A stretch of 64,000 nt of DNA from JAJFJD01 sp965228425 (lineage in GTDB: Bacteria; Pseudomonadota; Alphaproteobacteria; UBA8366). Below are positions 27,959 through 35,751 of this stretch, piece after piece (the first letter of the stretch is position 1; each line of letters starts with the position of its first letter). The translations under genes were made by a program, and so were the position numbers. The DNA lies in contig OZ245815.1 in NCBI GenBank assembly GCA_965228425.1, forward strand, positions 1,922,001 to 1,986,000, in the 5' to 3' direction. Under the pieces are notes generated by a model. The model had not been told where the DNA came from, did no database searches, and saw only the letters and a program-made list of their open reading frames with translations.

Positions 27959-28636
27959 ATGCCGAGTTTGGAGGGGGGCACCGGCATCCTCGCGCTTTGG
28001 AACAATTGTGCGCCCGGCCATGAAGCCGACTACGAGGCGTGGTATCAGGGCGAGCATCTGCCGGAGCGGTTGGCGGTGCCGGGCATCCTGCGCGGGCGGC
28101 GCTACGAGGCGCTGGCGGGCGCGCCGCATTATTTCACCTATTACGAGACGACCTCGCCCGATGTCTTTGTTTCGGAAGCTTATCTGGAGCGGGTGGAGAA
28201 CCCGTCGCCGATGACGCGGGAGATCATGTCCGGCGTCTTCATCGACATGAGCCGGACCGTATGCCGCCGCGCGGTATGCCACGGCGACATGCGGGGTGCG
28301 GTTGCGGTGACGGCCCGGCTTGACCGGAATTGTCTGGCCGAGAGTGGACTCGCAGATGGCACCGCGCCCATGGCGGCCGGCATTGCCGGCCTGCCCGGGG
28401 TCGCCCGGGCCGAGCTATGGGTCGCCAGCGACGAGACCGACCGGCCCGCGTCGGCGGAGGCCAAGCTGCGGGGCGGCGACGCGACCGTCGCCGCCTGTCT
28501 GTTCGTCGAATGCCTGCGCGAGGCCGAGGCGCAGGTGGTGCGCCGGGCGCTGGCCGATGGCCCGCACGGTGCGGCGATGGAAACCGGCGTCTACCGGCTG
28601 TTGTGTGACCGCGCCAACGATGGCGTGCCGGCTTGA
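27959..28636 (+). CDS. EthD/dimeric alpha-beta barrel-like protein
   Basis: 225 residues from the ATG at 27959, preceded by GGGGACGGG. Two similar alpha-beta segments of ~100 residues are seen. The first has ALWNNCAPGHEADYEAWYQGEHLPERLAVPG and YFTYYETTSPDVF; the second contains LWVASDETDR. This is typical of ferredoxin-like dimeric barrels such as EthD. Function unknown. The codons before 27959 stay open but start with no good ribosome site. Confidence 0.65.
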   Translation: MPSLEGGTGILALWNNCAPGHEADYEAWYQGEHLPERLAVPGILRGRRYEALAGAPHYFTYYETTSPDVFVSEAYLERVENPSPMTREIMSGVFIDMSRTVCRRAVCHGDMRGAVAVTARLDRNCLAESGLADGTAPMAAGIAGLPGVARAELWVASDETDRPASAEAKLRGGDATVAACLFVECLREAEAQVVRRALADGPHGAAMETGVYRLLCDRANDGVPA

Positions 28637-28788
28637 TCGGCACGCGCCGGCATAGCGATTCGCGCGAAAACCCCTAGACTGCGGATCACGCGGGTTTGAA
28701 TGCCCCGGCTCGGCGCATTAATGAATTCGTAACCCTCCTCCCGCTATCAGGGGATCGGTTCAGATCGCCCTCGCGGGAGAGGATTACA

Positions 28789-29256
28789 ATGCATTTTGCG
28801 CAATTTGGCGCCATGGCCTTGGGCTGTGCCGCGCTCGCGGCTTGCGGGCCTGTCTATAAGACCAGCTACGAGCTGACCCCGCCGCAGACCGCGGAAGGAC
28901 GGATGTGCGCGTCGCAGTGCCAGCAGATCAAGAGCGCCTGCCAGACGACCGGATATGAACGCTATCAGCGTTGTCGATCGGACAAACTGGCGTATGCGGA
29001 CCACAAGTATAACGAATACCGTGTTCAGCAATTGCTGTTGCAGAAACCGATCAAGAAGACCCGCCGGAGCTTCTACGGCGGGTATTCGTGCGGTCAGGAG
29101 CGCAGCTACAAGAAGGCGTGCGAGTCGGACTTTATCGGTTGTTTCGCTACCTGCGGCGGCAGGGTGATGCCGCACACGGTCTGTACCGCGAATTGCGAGC
29201 AAGCGCAGCCGGGCCATCAAATCAGCGGCGGCCCGACCACACCGCTGATGCGGTGA
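28789..29256 (+). CDS. cysteine-rich lipoprotein
   Basis: 155 residues from the ATG at 28789, with GGAGAGG upstream. A lipoprotein signal ends in LAAC (lipidated Cys at residue 19). The mature part has ten further cysteines, in clusters such as MCASQCQQIKSAC and GCFATCGG, plus a basic patch (KKTRRSF). This suggests disulfide-knotted small domains exposed in the periplasm. No family is recognised. Confidence 0.75.
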   Translation: MHFAQFGAMALGCAALAACGPVYKTSYELTPPQTAEGRMCASQCQQIKSACQTTGYERYQRCRSDKLAYADHKYNEYRVQQLLLQKPIKKTRRSFYGGYSCGQERSYKKACESDFIGCFATCGGRVMPHTVCTANCEQAQPGHQISGGPTTPLMR

Positions 29257-29289
29257 TCCCGCCGGGCCGCCGGCCGGTTCCGTCTTGGA

Positions 29290-29700
29290 TCAGGCCGCTT
29301 TCCGTTCGGCGGCGTCGATCATGGTCGAGGACAGCAGGATATAGGCCTCGGTCCAGGCCTCCCGGACCTCGTCGGTGAAATGCTCGCCGAGCCCTTTGTC
29401 CAGCGTCCACAGCAGCGCCGAGCCGACCGTCTCGTAATGGTCCGGCGTCACGCCGTATCCCGCGTGCCGGACGCCCAGGTCCTGCACCGCCGGCACGATC
29501 GTGTCGAGATTGTTCAGGCCCCGCACGGCGACGGCGATCATGTCCATCAGCTTCCGGCCTTGCGCCTTCATGTCCCCTTTGAAGAGCGGGCGCAGGCTGG
29601 GGTCCAGCTCGAACAGCCGGGCGTAGAAGAGGTCCGCGGCGATCTCGGCGGGAACCGCATCGAAGCTTTTCTGCACGAGTGAAATCTGGTTGGGCGTCAT
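29290..29700 (-). CDS. single-domain bacterial globin
   Basis: 136 residues from the ATG at 29700. It has the globin helical order and the proximal-histidine region DLGVRHAGYGV (His near residue 80), as in Vitreoscilla-type haemoglobins, and an N-terminal MTPNQISLVQKSF typical of the family. There is no C-terminal flavin-reductase domain, so it is a stand-alone globin for oxygen or NO binding. A longer N-terminal start at 29868 would overlap the promoter region of the divergent dehydrogenase and is less likely. Confidence 0.88.
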   Translation of the reverse strand: MTPNQISLVQKSFDAVPAEIAADLFYARLFELDPSLRPLFKGDMKAQGRKLMDMIAVAVRGLNNLDTIVPAVQDLGVRHAGYGVTPDHYETVGSALLWTLDKGLGEHFTDEVREAWTEAYILLSSTMIDAAERKAA

Positions 29701-29911
29701 CTCGAAAATTCCCTTTATGTCTATCGGCCGCGGGGCGGCCCATTTATAGGCGACAGGTTTAGCGGCCGGGTGTGTCCCGCGTATTTCCGGCGTCGCGGCG
29801 TTTTGTTTCAATTGTTTCAGGGTGGTCCGGCTTGGCGCTGGCCGGCTGGACGACGTACAAAGGCCCATCGATCCGTAAAGTCGCTTTCACCGATGAAGGA
29901 TGTTTCGCCCG

Positions 29912-30886
29912 ATGAAGATCACCGTCCTGGACGATTATCACGACACCGTTCGCACGCTCGATTGCTTCAAAAAGCTCGACGGGCATGAGGTCACGATCTG
30001 GAACGATCACGTCCAGGATACCGATGCCCTGGCCGAGCGGCTGGCGGACACCGAGGCGCTGGTGTTGATTCGCGAACGGACGCATATCCGCGCGCCGCTT
30101 TTGGACCGTCTGCCCAAGCTCAAGCTGATCAGCCAACGCAGCGTCTACCCGCATATCGATATCGCGGACTGCACGCGCCTCGGCGTGATTGTGTCGTCGA
30201 GCCAGCATCCGGGCACGCCGTCCTACGCGACGGCGGAACTGACCTGGGGGTTGATCCTGGCGTCGATGCGGCAGATCCCGCAGCAGATGGCGTCGATGCG
30301 CGAAGGCAATTGGCAGATCGGCGTGGGGAACACGATCCGGTACAAGACCATCGGCCTGTACGGCTACGGCCGGATCAGCAAGGCGGTCGCCGAATATGCG
30401 ACGGTCTTCGGTCTGAACGTCCTCGTCTGGGCGCGGGAGGAATCGCGGGCCCAGGCGCGGGCCGACGGCTACGCCACCGCCGAGACCAAAGAGGCTTTCT
30501 TCGAAAGCTGCGACATCCTCAGCCTGCATATGCGCCTGGTCGACGCGACGCGCGGCATCGTCACCGCCGCCGACCTGGCGCGGATGAAGCCGACCGCGCT
30601 GCTCGTCAACACCAGCCGTGCGCCGTTGATCGAGGCCGGGGCGTTGGTCGACGCCCTGCACGCCGGACGGCCCGGCATGGCGGCGGTCGATGTCTATGAG
30701 GAAGAGCCGGTGCTCGACCCGAACCACCCGTTGCTGGCGATGGATAACGTCGTCTGCACGCCGCATATCGGCTATGTGACGCGCGACGAGTATGAGATCC
30801 AGTTCACCGATATCTTCGACCAGATTCTCGCCTATGCCGGCGGCTCGCCGACCAATGTGGTCAACCCGGATGTGCTGGATGAGTAG
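29912..30886 (+). CDS. D-2-hydroxyacid dehydrogenase
   Basis: 324 residues from the ATG at 29912, with AAGGA 11 bp upstream; a start at 29900 is possible. D-isomer-specific 2-hydroxyacid dehydrogenase fold. The Rossmann glycine motif is LYGYGRISKA (a GxGxxG variant), with catalytic Arg in NTSRAPL, Glu in VDVYEEEPV and His in TPHIGY. It uses NAD(P) to interconvert a 2-hydroxy acid and 2-keto acid; the substrate is unknown. Not part of the serA group, shown by the lack of an ACT domain and divergent N-terminus. Confidence 0.9.
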   Translation: MKITVLDDYHDTVRTLDCFKKLDGHEVTIWNDHVQDTDALAERLADTEALVLIRERTHIRAPLLDRLPKLKLISQRSVYPHIDIADCTRLGVIVSSSQHPGTPSYATAELTWGLILASMRQIPQQMASMREGNWQIGVGNTIRYKTIGLYGYGRISKAVAEYATVFGLNVLVWAREESRAQARADGYATAETKEAFFESCDILSLHMRLVDATRGIVTAADLARMKPTALLVNTSRAPLIEAGALVDALHAGRPGMAAVDVYEEEPVLDPNHPLLAMDNVVCTPHIGYVTRDEYEIQFTDIFDQILAYAGGSPTNVVNPDVLDE

Positions 30887-30927
30887 GGTCTCCGCGGGCC
30901 CTGCGGTAATCACATAACAGTCATGTT

Positions 30928-31037
30928 TGCGTTGCAACAATTGAAACACTCTAGGACATTGTCCGGAAACCTTTAGGCCCCATATTCGTTGCGTAAATTG
31001 GATTCAACGCCGTTCGGCGCTGGATTATTGCAACGCA
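30928..31037. repeat. inverted repeat flanking the DUF1127 promoter region
   Basis: TGCGTTGCAA (30928-30937) and its exact reverse complement TTGCAACGCA (31028-31037) lie 90 bp apart, directly upstream of the DUF1127 gene. The first copy contains the palindrome GTTGCAAC. It could be a pair of operator half-sites or a large hairpin in the transcript. Confidence 0.35.
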
Positions 31038-31053
31038 GCGAAGGAGCGAGATC

Positions 31054-31224
31054 ATGCTGGCATTTGTTGGCAGGATGGGAAGGGCAATCGCGAGACGGCG
31101 GCGACAACAGGCGGCGATTCGGGAGCTTTCCGCGCTCGACGACCGAATGCTTGCCGATCTGGGAATCCGCCGGTCGCAAATCGTCAATTCGGCGACCGGC
31201 CACGATCCCTGGCGCCGCCAATAG
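31054..31224 (+). CDS. DUF1127 (YjiS-like) small protein
   Basis: 56 residues. A basic N-terminus (AIARRRRQQAAIRELSALDD) is followed by the DUF1127 core RMLADLGIRRSQI. AAGGAG lies 9 bp upstream of the ATG. This family is widespread in alphaproteobacteria; related small Arg-rich proteins influence RNA turnover or phosphate and stress responses. The gene is below the usual size cut-off and easy to miss. Confidence 0.92.
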   Translation: MLAFVGRMGRAIARRRRQQAAIRELSALDDRMLADLGIRRSQIVNSATGHDPWRRQ

Positions 31225-31314
31225 GCGGCGGTATGCCGTTCCCTGAATAACCGGATATACTCATCGGGCTGACGCCTCCGGTGCTGGAGGCATCTTTCCA
31301 GTCAGGAGCCGTTC

Positions 31315-32253
31315 ATGCCCGATGATGTTGTGCTGCATCCCGAGATGCAGATTCTGATCGATATCAAGAAATCCCTGCCGCCGGCCACGACCATCGAGGA
31401 AATGCGCGCCGGTTGGGAGGACTATTCGTCCTCGACGCGGGCACCCTATCCCGACGGAATGCAGGTGGGAGACATTCAAGTCCCGCGGGATGGTGGGACC
31501 GTGCCGGTGCGGGTCTATCGTCCGGCCGCGGCGGCCGACACGGCGCCGGTCGTGCTGTATATCCACGGCGGCGGCTTCATGAAGGGCGACCTGAACAGCT
31601 CGGATTCGACGGCTTGGGGGCTGTCGGAGGAAACCGGCGCGGTGGTGGCGAGCATCGATTATCGGCTTGCACCGGAGAATCCCTATCCCGCCGCTTTCGA
31701 CGACTGCTATACGGTGCTGACATACGTCGCCGGCGGCGGCCTGGGCGAGGGTGTCGATGCCGGCCGGATCGGTGTCTGCGGCGACAGCGCCGGCGGTAAT
31801 CTGACCGGCGCCGTTTGCCTTGCGGCCCGCGACCGGAACGGCCCGAAGATTACAGCCCAGGTGCTGATCTATCCCTGCCTGACCGACGCGTGCGATCTAC
31901 CCGCCTATGAGAAGTTCGCCGACACGCCGGGGCTGACGTCGTCATCGATGCAGGCGTATTGGGATTGGTATCTCGCGGGACAAACCCGGCCCTGTGCCGA
32001 CCCGTATGCCGTGCCGCTGAAGGCGAGCGATCTGTCCGGACTGCCGCCCGCTTACGTGCATATCGCCGAGATCGATCCGCTGGCGGATGACGGCCGGTCC
32101 TACGCCGAGATGTTGACGGCGGCGGGTGTCGAGACTCAATTCCGCTGCGCGGACGGGATGATCCACGGCTTCTTGCGCTGCCGGTTGCAGGGAGAGGATT
32201 CCGCCCGCGAATTCGCGGCGTTTTGCGATTTCTTGAAAGCGAAGCTCGGTTAG
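31315..32253 (+). CDS. alpha/beta hydrolase, hormone-sensitive lipase type
   Basis: 312 residues with the HSL-family oxyanion motif YIHGGGFMKG (about 84-93), nucleophile elbow GDSAGGN (about 160), catalytic Asp in EIDPLADDG and His in DGMIHGFLR (about 283). An intracellular carboxylesterase with unknown substrate. The ribosome site AGGAG is 8 bp upstream. The next gene starts after one base, so they form an operon. Confidence 0.93.
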   Translation: MPDDVVLHPEMQILIDIKKSLPPATTIEEMRAGWEDYSSSTRAPYPDGMQVGDIQVPRDGGTVPVRVYRPAAAADTAPVVLYIHGGGFMKGDLNSSDSTAWGLSEETGAVVASIDYRLAPENPYPAAFDDCYTVLTYVAGGGLGEGVDAGRIGVCGDSAGGNLTGAVCLAARDRNGPKITAQVLIYPCLTDACDLPAYEKFADTPGLTSSSMQAYWDWYLAGQTRPCADPYAVPLKASDLSGLPPAYVHIAEIDPLADDGRSYAEMLTAAGVETQFRCADGMIHGFLRCRLQGEDSAREFAAFCDFLKAKLG

Positions 32254-32254
32254 G

Positions 32255-32893
32255 GTGCTGAAACTCTATTCCCGGTACCGAAACTCGGCAGGACAGCGTG
32301 TCCGGACCGCCCTCAATCTGAAGGGCGTGCCGTACGAGTACATCGCCGTCGAAGACATGCGGACCGATGCCTATCGCCGAATCAATCCGCAAGGGTTGCT
32401 TCCCGCCTTGGAGATTGAGGGCCGCATATATGGGCAATCAACGGCTTTGGTGGAATGGCTCGAGGAAACCTATCCCACGCCGTCGATCCTGCCGGCCGAC
32501 CCGCAGGACCGATTGTCGGCGCGGTCCTTCTCCCAGTTCATCGCTTGCGAGATCCACCCGATCCATAATCATCGGGTGCGGGACTACCTGACCGGCGAGG
32601 AAGGGTGGAGCGATGACAAGTCGATGCAGTGGTACGAACACTGGATCGCAAAGGGGCTTGCGACCTTGGAGGAGATGTTGGCGCAGCGGCCGGCATCGAC
32701 GGTGTTTTGTTTCGGCGATACCCCGAGCGTCGCGGATATCTATCTGGTGCCGGTTCTCTGCAATGCACGGTGGTTCGGGTTCCCGATCGACGCGTTTCCC
32801 CGCCTCTTGGAGGTCGACGCTTCCTGCCGGCGCCTCGACGCGTTCCAAGCCGCAATGCCGGAAAATCAGCCGGATTATTCGGGTAAATCCTAG
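32255..32893 (+). CDS. maiA: maleylacetoacetate isomerase / zeta-class GST
   Basis: 212 residues from a GTG start 1 bp after the esterase stop. N-terminal GST-zeta-like segment with SRYRNSAGQRVRTALNLKGVPYEY, glutathione-binding NPQGLLPALEIEG and QSTALVEWLEE, then a helical C-terminal domain with PIHNHRVRDYL. Zeta GSTs isomerise maleylacetoacetate or maleylpyruvate. The usual SSCSWR active-site start is replaced by NSAGQR; the serine is kept. The substrate cannot be fixed because no other aromatic-ring genes are nearby. Confidence 0.85.
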   Translation: MLKLYSRYRNSAGQRVRTALNLKGVPYEYIAVEDMRTDAYRRINPQGLLPALEIEGRIYGQSTALVEWLEETYPTPSILPADPQDRLSARSFSQFIACEIHPIHNHRVRDYLTGEEGWSDDKSMQWYEHWIAKGLATLEEMLAQRPASTVFCFGDTPSVADIYLVPVLCNARWFGFPIDAFPRLLEVDASCRRLDAFQAAMPENQPDYSGKS

Positions 32894-32899
32894 TTGGCG

Positions 32900-33247
32900 A
32901 TGGCGAAGAGCGGAGACGGCGGACGGAACGTAGAACTGGGGCCATGTCCGATTTGCGGACGCATGATGATCGACGGACCCAGCGTCAATCGACATCATTG
33001 GGTGCCGAAGTCGAAGGGCGGCCGTGAAGCCGCCCCGTTACATGTCATTTGTCATCGGATGGTGCATAGGCTGTTCAGCGAGGCCGACTTGGCGGCGACC
33101 TATAATTCGCCGGAGGCGGTGCGGTCGCAGCCCGAGATGGTGCGTTTCGTTGCCTGGGTGCGCCGGAAACCGGACGATTTCGTCGATTGGCCCGATGCGC
33201 CGGCGGGACGGGATGCGAGGCGACCGCACCGACGGCGGAAGGGTTAG
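32900..33247 (+). CDS. HNH-type zinc-binding protein
   Basis: 115 residues. HNH nuclease-like layout: zinc knuckle CPICG (about 16-20), then RHHWVPKSKGG (HH pair at the beta-beta-alpha metal centre) and LHVICHRMVHRLF (C and His). The C-terminus is basic. It is probably a small HNH endonuclease or a nucleic-acid-binding relative. ATG at 32900 was chosen over TTG at 32894, 6 bases upstream. Follows maiA within 7 bp and may be co-transcribed. Confidence 0.75.
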   Translation: MAKSGDGGRNVELGPCPICGRMMIDGPSVNRHHWVPKSKGGREAAPLHVICHRMVHRLFSEADLAATYNSPEAVRSQPEMVRFVAWVRRKPDDFVDWPDAPAGRDARRPHRRRKG

Positions 33248-33256
33248 GCCGGTATC

Positions 33257-33901
33257 CTAGAACCGGTAACCGACGCCGACGCCCACGATCCACGGATTGA
33301 TGTCGACATCCGCGTTGATGGCGCCATTGTTGATGCTGACGTCGGTATTGATCCACAGCTTCTTGACGTCCAGGTTGAGCAACCAGTGTTCGTCCAGCAT
33401 GTAGTCGACGCCGAACTGCACCGCATAACCGATGGTGTCTTCGAAATCGATGTCGGTGACGGTGCCGCCGGCGGCGCTTTCGTCGAAGAACACCGTGTAA
33501 TTGATGCCGGCGCCGACATACGGTTTGAATCCGGTTTTGGTCGGCAGGTGATACTGCAGCAGGAGCGTCGGCGGCAGCAGCCAGACATCGCCCAGATTGA
33601 CGCGCCCGAGGGAGGTGTCGGTCGCTTGGGCCTCATGCGGCGTAATTGCGAGGATCAATTCGGCCGCGATATTCTCTGTGAAGAAGTAGGAGATATCGAG
33701 TTCGGGGATCAGGGATTTATCGATATCGATATCGCCGCCGATGACGCTGATATCCGCGCTTTCCTGCGGAATGACCACGGCGGCGCGGCCTCGGATCATC
33801 AGGCCTTCGAAGGCCGAATCGCCCGCCTTAACGGTCGGTGTATCGACAATGATGCTCGCAACAATGAGCGCGCAAACCTGCAGCAGCGTTAACACTCGCA
33901 T
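33257..33901 (-). CDS. ompW: OmpW-family outer-membrane porin
   Basis: 214 residues from the ATG at 33901, which has GGAG 9 bp upstream; the longer frame starts at TTG. An N-terminal signal peptide with cleavage near VKA is followed by an eight-stranded beta-barrel pattern ending in GVGYRF with a C-terminal Phe recognised by the BAM complex. Family features include FKPYVGAGINYT and the characteristic LNLDVKKLWINTD segment. OmpW forms a hydrophobic channel in the outer membrane. An FNR-like box sits about 97 bp upstream. Confidence 0.93.
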   Translation of the reverse strand: MRVLTLLQVCALIVASIIVDTPTVKAGDSAFEGLMIRGRAAVVIPQESADISVIGGDIDIDKSLIPELDISYFFTENIAAELILAITPHEAQATDTSLGRVNLGDVWLLPPTLLLQYHLPTKTGFKPYVGAGINYTVFFDESAAGGTVTDIDFEDTIGYAVQFGVDYMLDEHWLLNLDVKKLWINTDVSINNGAINADVDINPWIVGVGVGYRF

Positions 33902-34309
33902 TTTGATGGTCTCCAAGCCGTATTGAAAGCGGCCCGGATGTTCGGGCCAGGGACTTTTTCGATGCGGGATTGATATTCGGGTACCGCCGACGCAGCGTTG
34001 ATGCAGGTCAAAAATCGGCGAATTGCCGAATTATTTGACCGGATTTGCGGTCCGCCCTGGCGGTTCGGCGTCTATTGTGGCCGGCGGTAGGTCGAGCTCA
34101 CCTCGTGGGCCGGGGCCGGGGCCGCGGTGGGGACGATCGGATTCTCGCCCCTGTCCGGCGTCGGGGCGCCGCATTCGGGGCTGCAGCAACATTGGTATTG
34201 TGATTGCGTAATCGGATTGCTCTATGGTGGCGGGCCATGTCGGTTTTCCGACGACGCGGACGTTCACGCGCGAGCCTGCCAATCGGCACAGACCCTGATG
34301 CGAGATGAC
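33902..34309. other. 408-bp intergenic region between ompW and the oxamate operon; FNR-like box at 33998-34011
   Basis: Divergent promoter region. It contains TTGAT-GCAG-GTCAA (33998-34011), one mismatch from the FNR/Anr consensus TTGAT-N4-ATCAA. It lies about 97 bp upstream of the ompW start. The right half (34070-34300) is open in several frames without ribosome sites; I see no gene there. No terminator is visible. Confidence 0.45.
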
Positions 34310-34489
34310 ATGAAAAAAGAAAGTGATGACGGCCTGCTGCGCGACCCGCTGTGTGTGGTCAACGTCGGATTGGATGGATTTGCCACAGATTTGGAGGCGC
34401 AAGGCATCGCCGTGACGCGGGTGAATTGGACGCCGCCTGCCGGCGGCGATGTGCGGCTGGCCGACATTCTGTCGAAGCTCGGCACCTGA
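34310..34489 (+). CDS. FdrA-operon small protein
   Basis: 59 residues (MKKESDDGLLRDPLCVVNVG...). The core LCVVNVGLDGFATDLEAQG and VNWTPPAGGD, followed by an ADILSKLG tail, is the pattern of short FdrA-domain proteins that precede ylbE/fdrA genes. It ends 11 bp before allG. Role unknown; perhaps a small subunit of the transcarbamylase. Two in-frame ATGs (34298 and 34310) are possible starts, neither with a clear ribosome site. It is too short for most gene finders. Confidence 0.7.
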   Translation: MKKESDDGLLRDPLCVVNVGLDGFATDLEAQGIAVTRVNWTPPAGGDVRLADILSKLGT

Positions 34490-34500
34490 GCGGGCGCGCT

Positions 34501-35751
34501 ATGGAGCGGGTCGAACAAGCGAACAAGGAAGCGGTCGGTCGGATGCTGGCCGCCGACCCGGTGTTGGTCGACGTCGTCGCCGCGGGTGACGTGATCGACG
34601 GCCTCGGCGAGCGGGTCATCCTGCATGCCGGACCGCCGATCGATTGGGCCGACATGTGCGGTCCGATGCGCGGCGCGATCACCGGCATCGCGGTCTTCGA
34701 AGGATGGGCGTCTAGCTTGGGGGCCGCGGAGGAAATGGCGGCGGCGGGCGCCTTCGCGTTCCGGCCGAACCATCACGCGTCGGCGGTCGGTCCGATGACC
34801 GGTATGACCACGCTGAGCCAGCCGGTGATGGTCGTCGAGAACCTTAAATATGGAAATCGCTCCTACTGCACGATCAACGAAGGCCTCGGCAAGGTGATGC
34901 GGTTCGGCGGGAATGACGACGAGGTGCTCGATCGGCTGCGCTGGCTGCGTGACGTGCTGGGCCCAGCGATGGGTGCCGCGCTGCGGGAGGCCGGCGGCAT
35001 CCCGCTGAAGAGCCTCGTGGCGCGGGGATTGACCATGGGCGACGAGATGCACCAGCGCAATGTCGGTTGCTCCGGCCTTATGCTGCGGGCGCTCGCGCCC
35101 GCGCTTGCGAAGACGTCGACCGATACGGCGTCACTGTCGGCGATACTGGCGTTCATCGGCGGCAACGACCAATTCTTTCTGAACATCGCCATGGCCATGG
35201 GCAAGGCGATCATGGACCCGGTTCGTGATATCGACGGCAGTTGTGTGGTCACCGCAATGTCGCGGAACGGCACGACCTTCGGCATCCGCGTCAGCGGTAC
35301 CGGCGACCGGTGGTTTACGGCACCGGTCGAGATGCCGGAAGGTCTCTATTTCCCAGGCTTTACCGAGGATGATGCAAATCCCGATATGGGCGATTCGACC
35401 ATCGTCGAAACGATCGGCCTCGGCGGGTTCGCGATGGGCGCGTCGCCTGCCGTGGCCGGATTTGTCGGCGCCGGCACCGCGGCGGATGCCGCAAATTACA
35501 CCCGCGCTATGAGCGAGATCACCGTCGGCGAGAATCCGGAATGGACCATCCCGGCACTGGATTACCTCGGCGTACCGACAGGCATCGATATCCGGCTCGT
35601 CGTCGAAACGGGACTCGCTCCGGTCATCAACACCGGCATCGCGCATCGCGAGCCGGGCGTCGGCCAGGTCGGGGCAGGGGTCGTGCGCGCGCCGATGGCC
35701 TGTTTCGAGCATGCGCTTGTCGCCTTCGCGGAAAGCGTGGGTGTGGCATGA
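34501..35751 (+). CDS. allG: oxamic transcarbamylase subunit AllG (YlbE/DUF1116)
   Basis: 416 residues from the ATG at 34501, close to the 419 of E. coli YlbE. The DUF1116 pattern includes ILHAGPPIDWADMCGPMRGA, MGDEMHQRN and FFLNIAMAMGKAIMDP. In E. coli the AllF/AllG/AllH proteins form oxamic transcarbamylase, which makes carbamoyl phosphate and oxamate from oxalurate. It overlaps allF by 4 bp (ATGA). The order here (allG-allF-allH) differs from E. coli (allF-allG-allH). Confidence 0.88.
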   Translation: MERVEQANKEAVGRMLAADPVLVDVVAAGDVIDGLGERVILHAGPPIDWADMCGPMRGAITGIAVFEGWASSLGAAEEMAAAGAFAFRPNHHASAVGPMTGMTTLSQPVMVVENLKYGNRSYCTINEGLGKVMRFGGNDDEVLDRLRWLRDVLGPAMGAALREAGGIPLKSLVARGLTMGDEMHQRNVGCSGLMLRALAPALAKTSTDTASLSAILAFIGGNDQFFLNIAMAMGKAIMDPVRDIDGSCVVTAMSRNGTTFGIRVSGTGDRWFTAPVEMPEGLYFPGFTEDDANPDMGDSTIVETIGLGGFAMGASPAVAGFVGAGTAADAANYTRAMSEITVGENPEWTIPALDYLGVPTGIDIRLVVETGLAPVINTGIAHREPGVGQVGAGVVRAPMACFEHALVAFAESVGVA

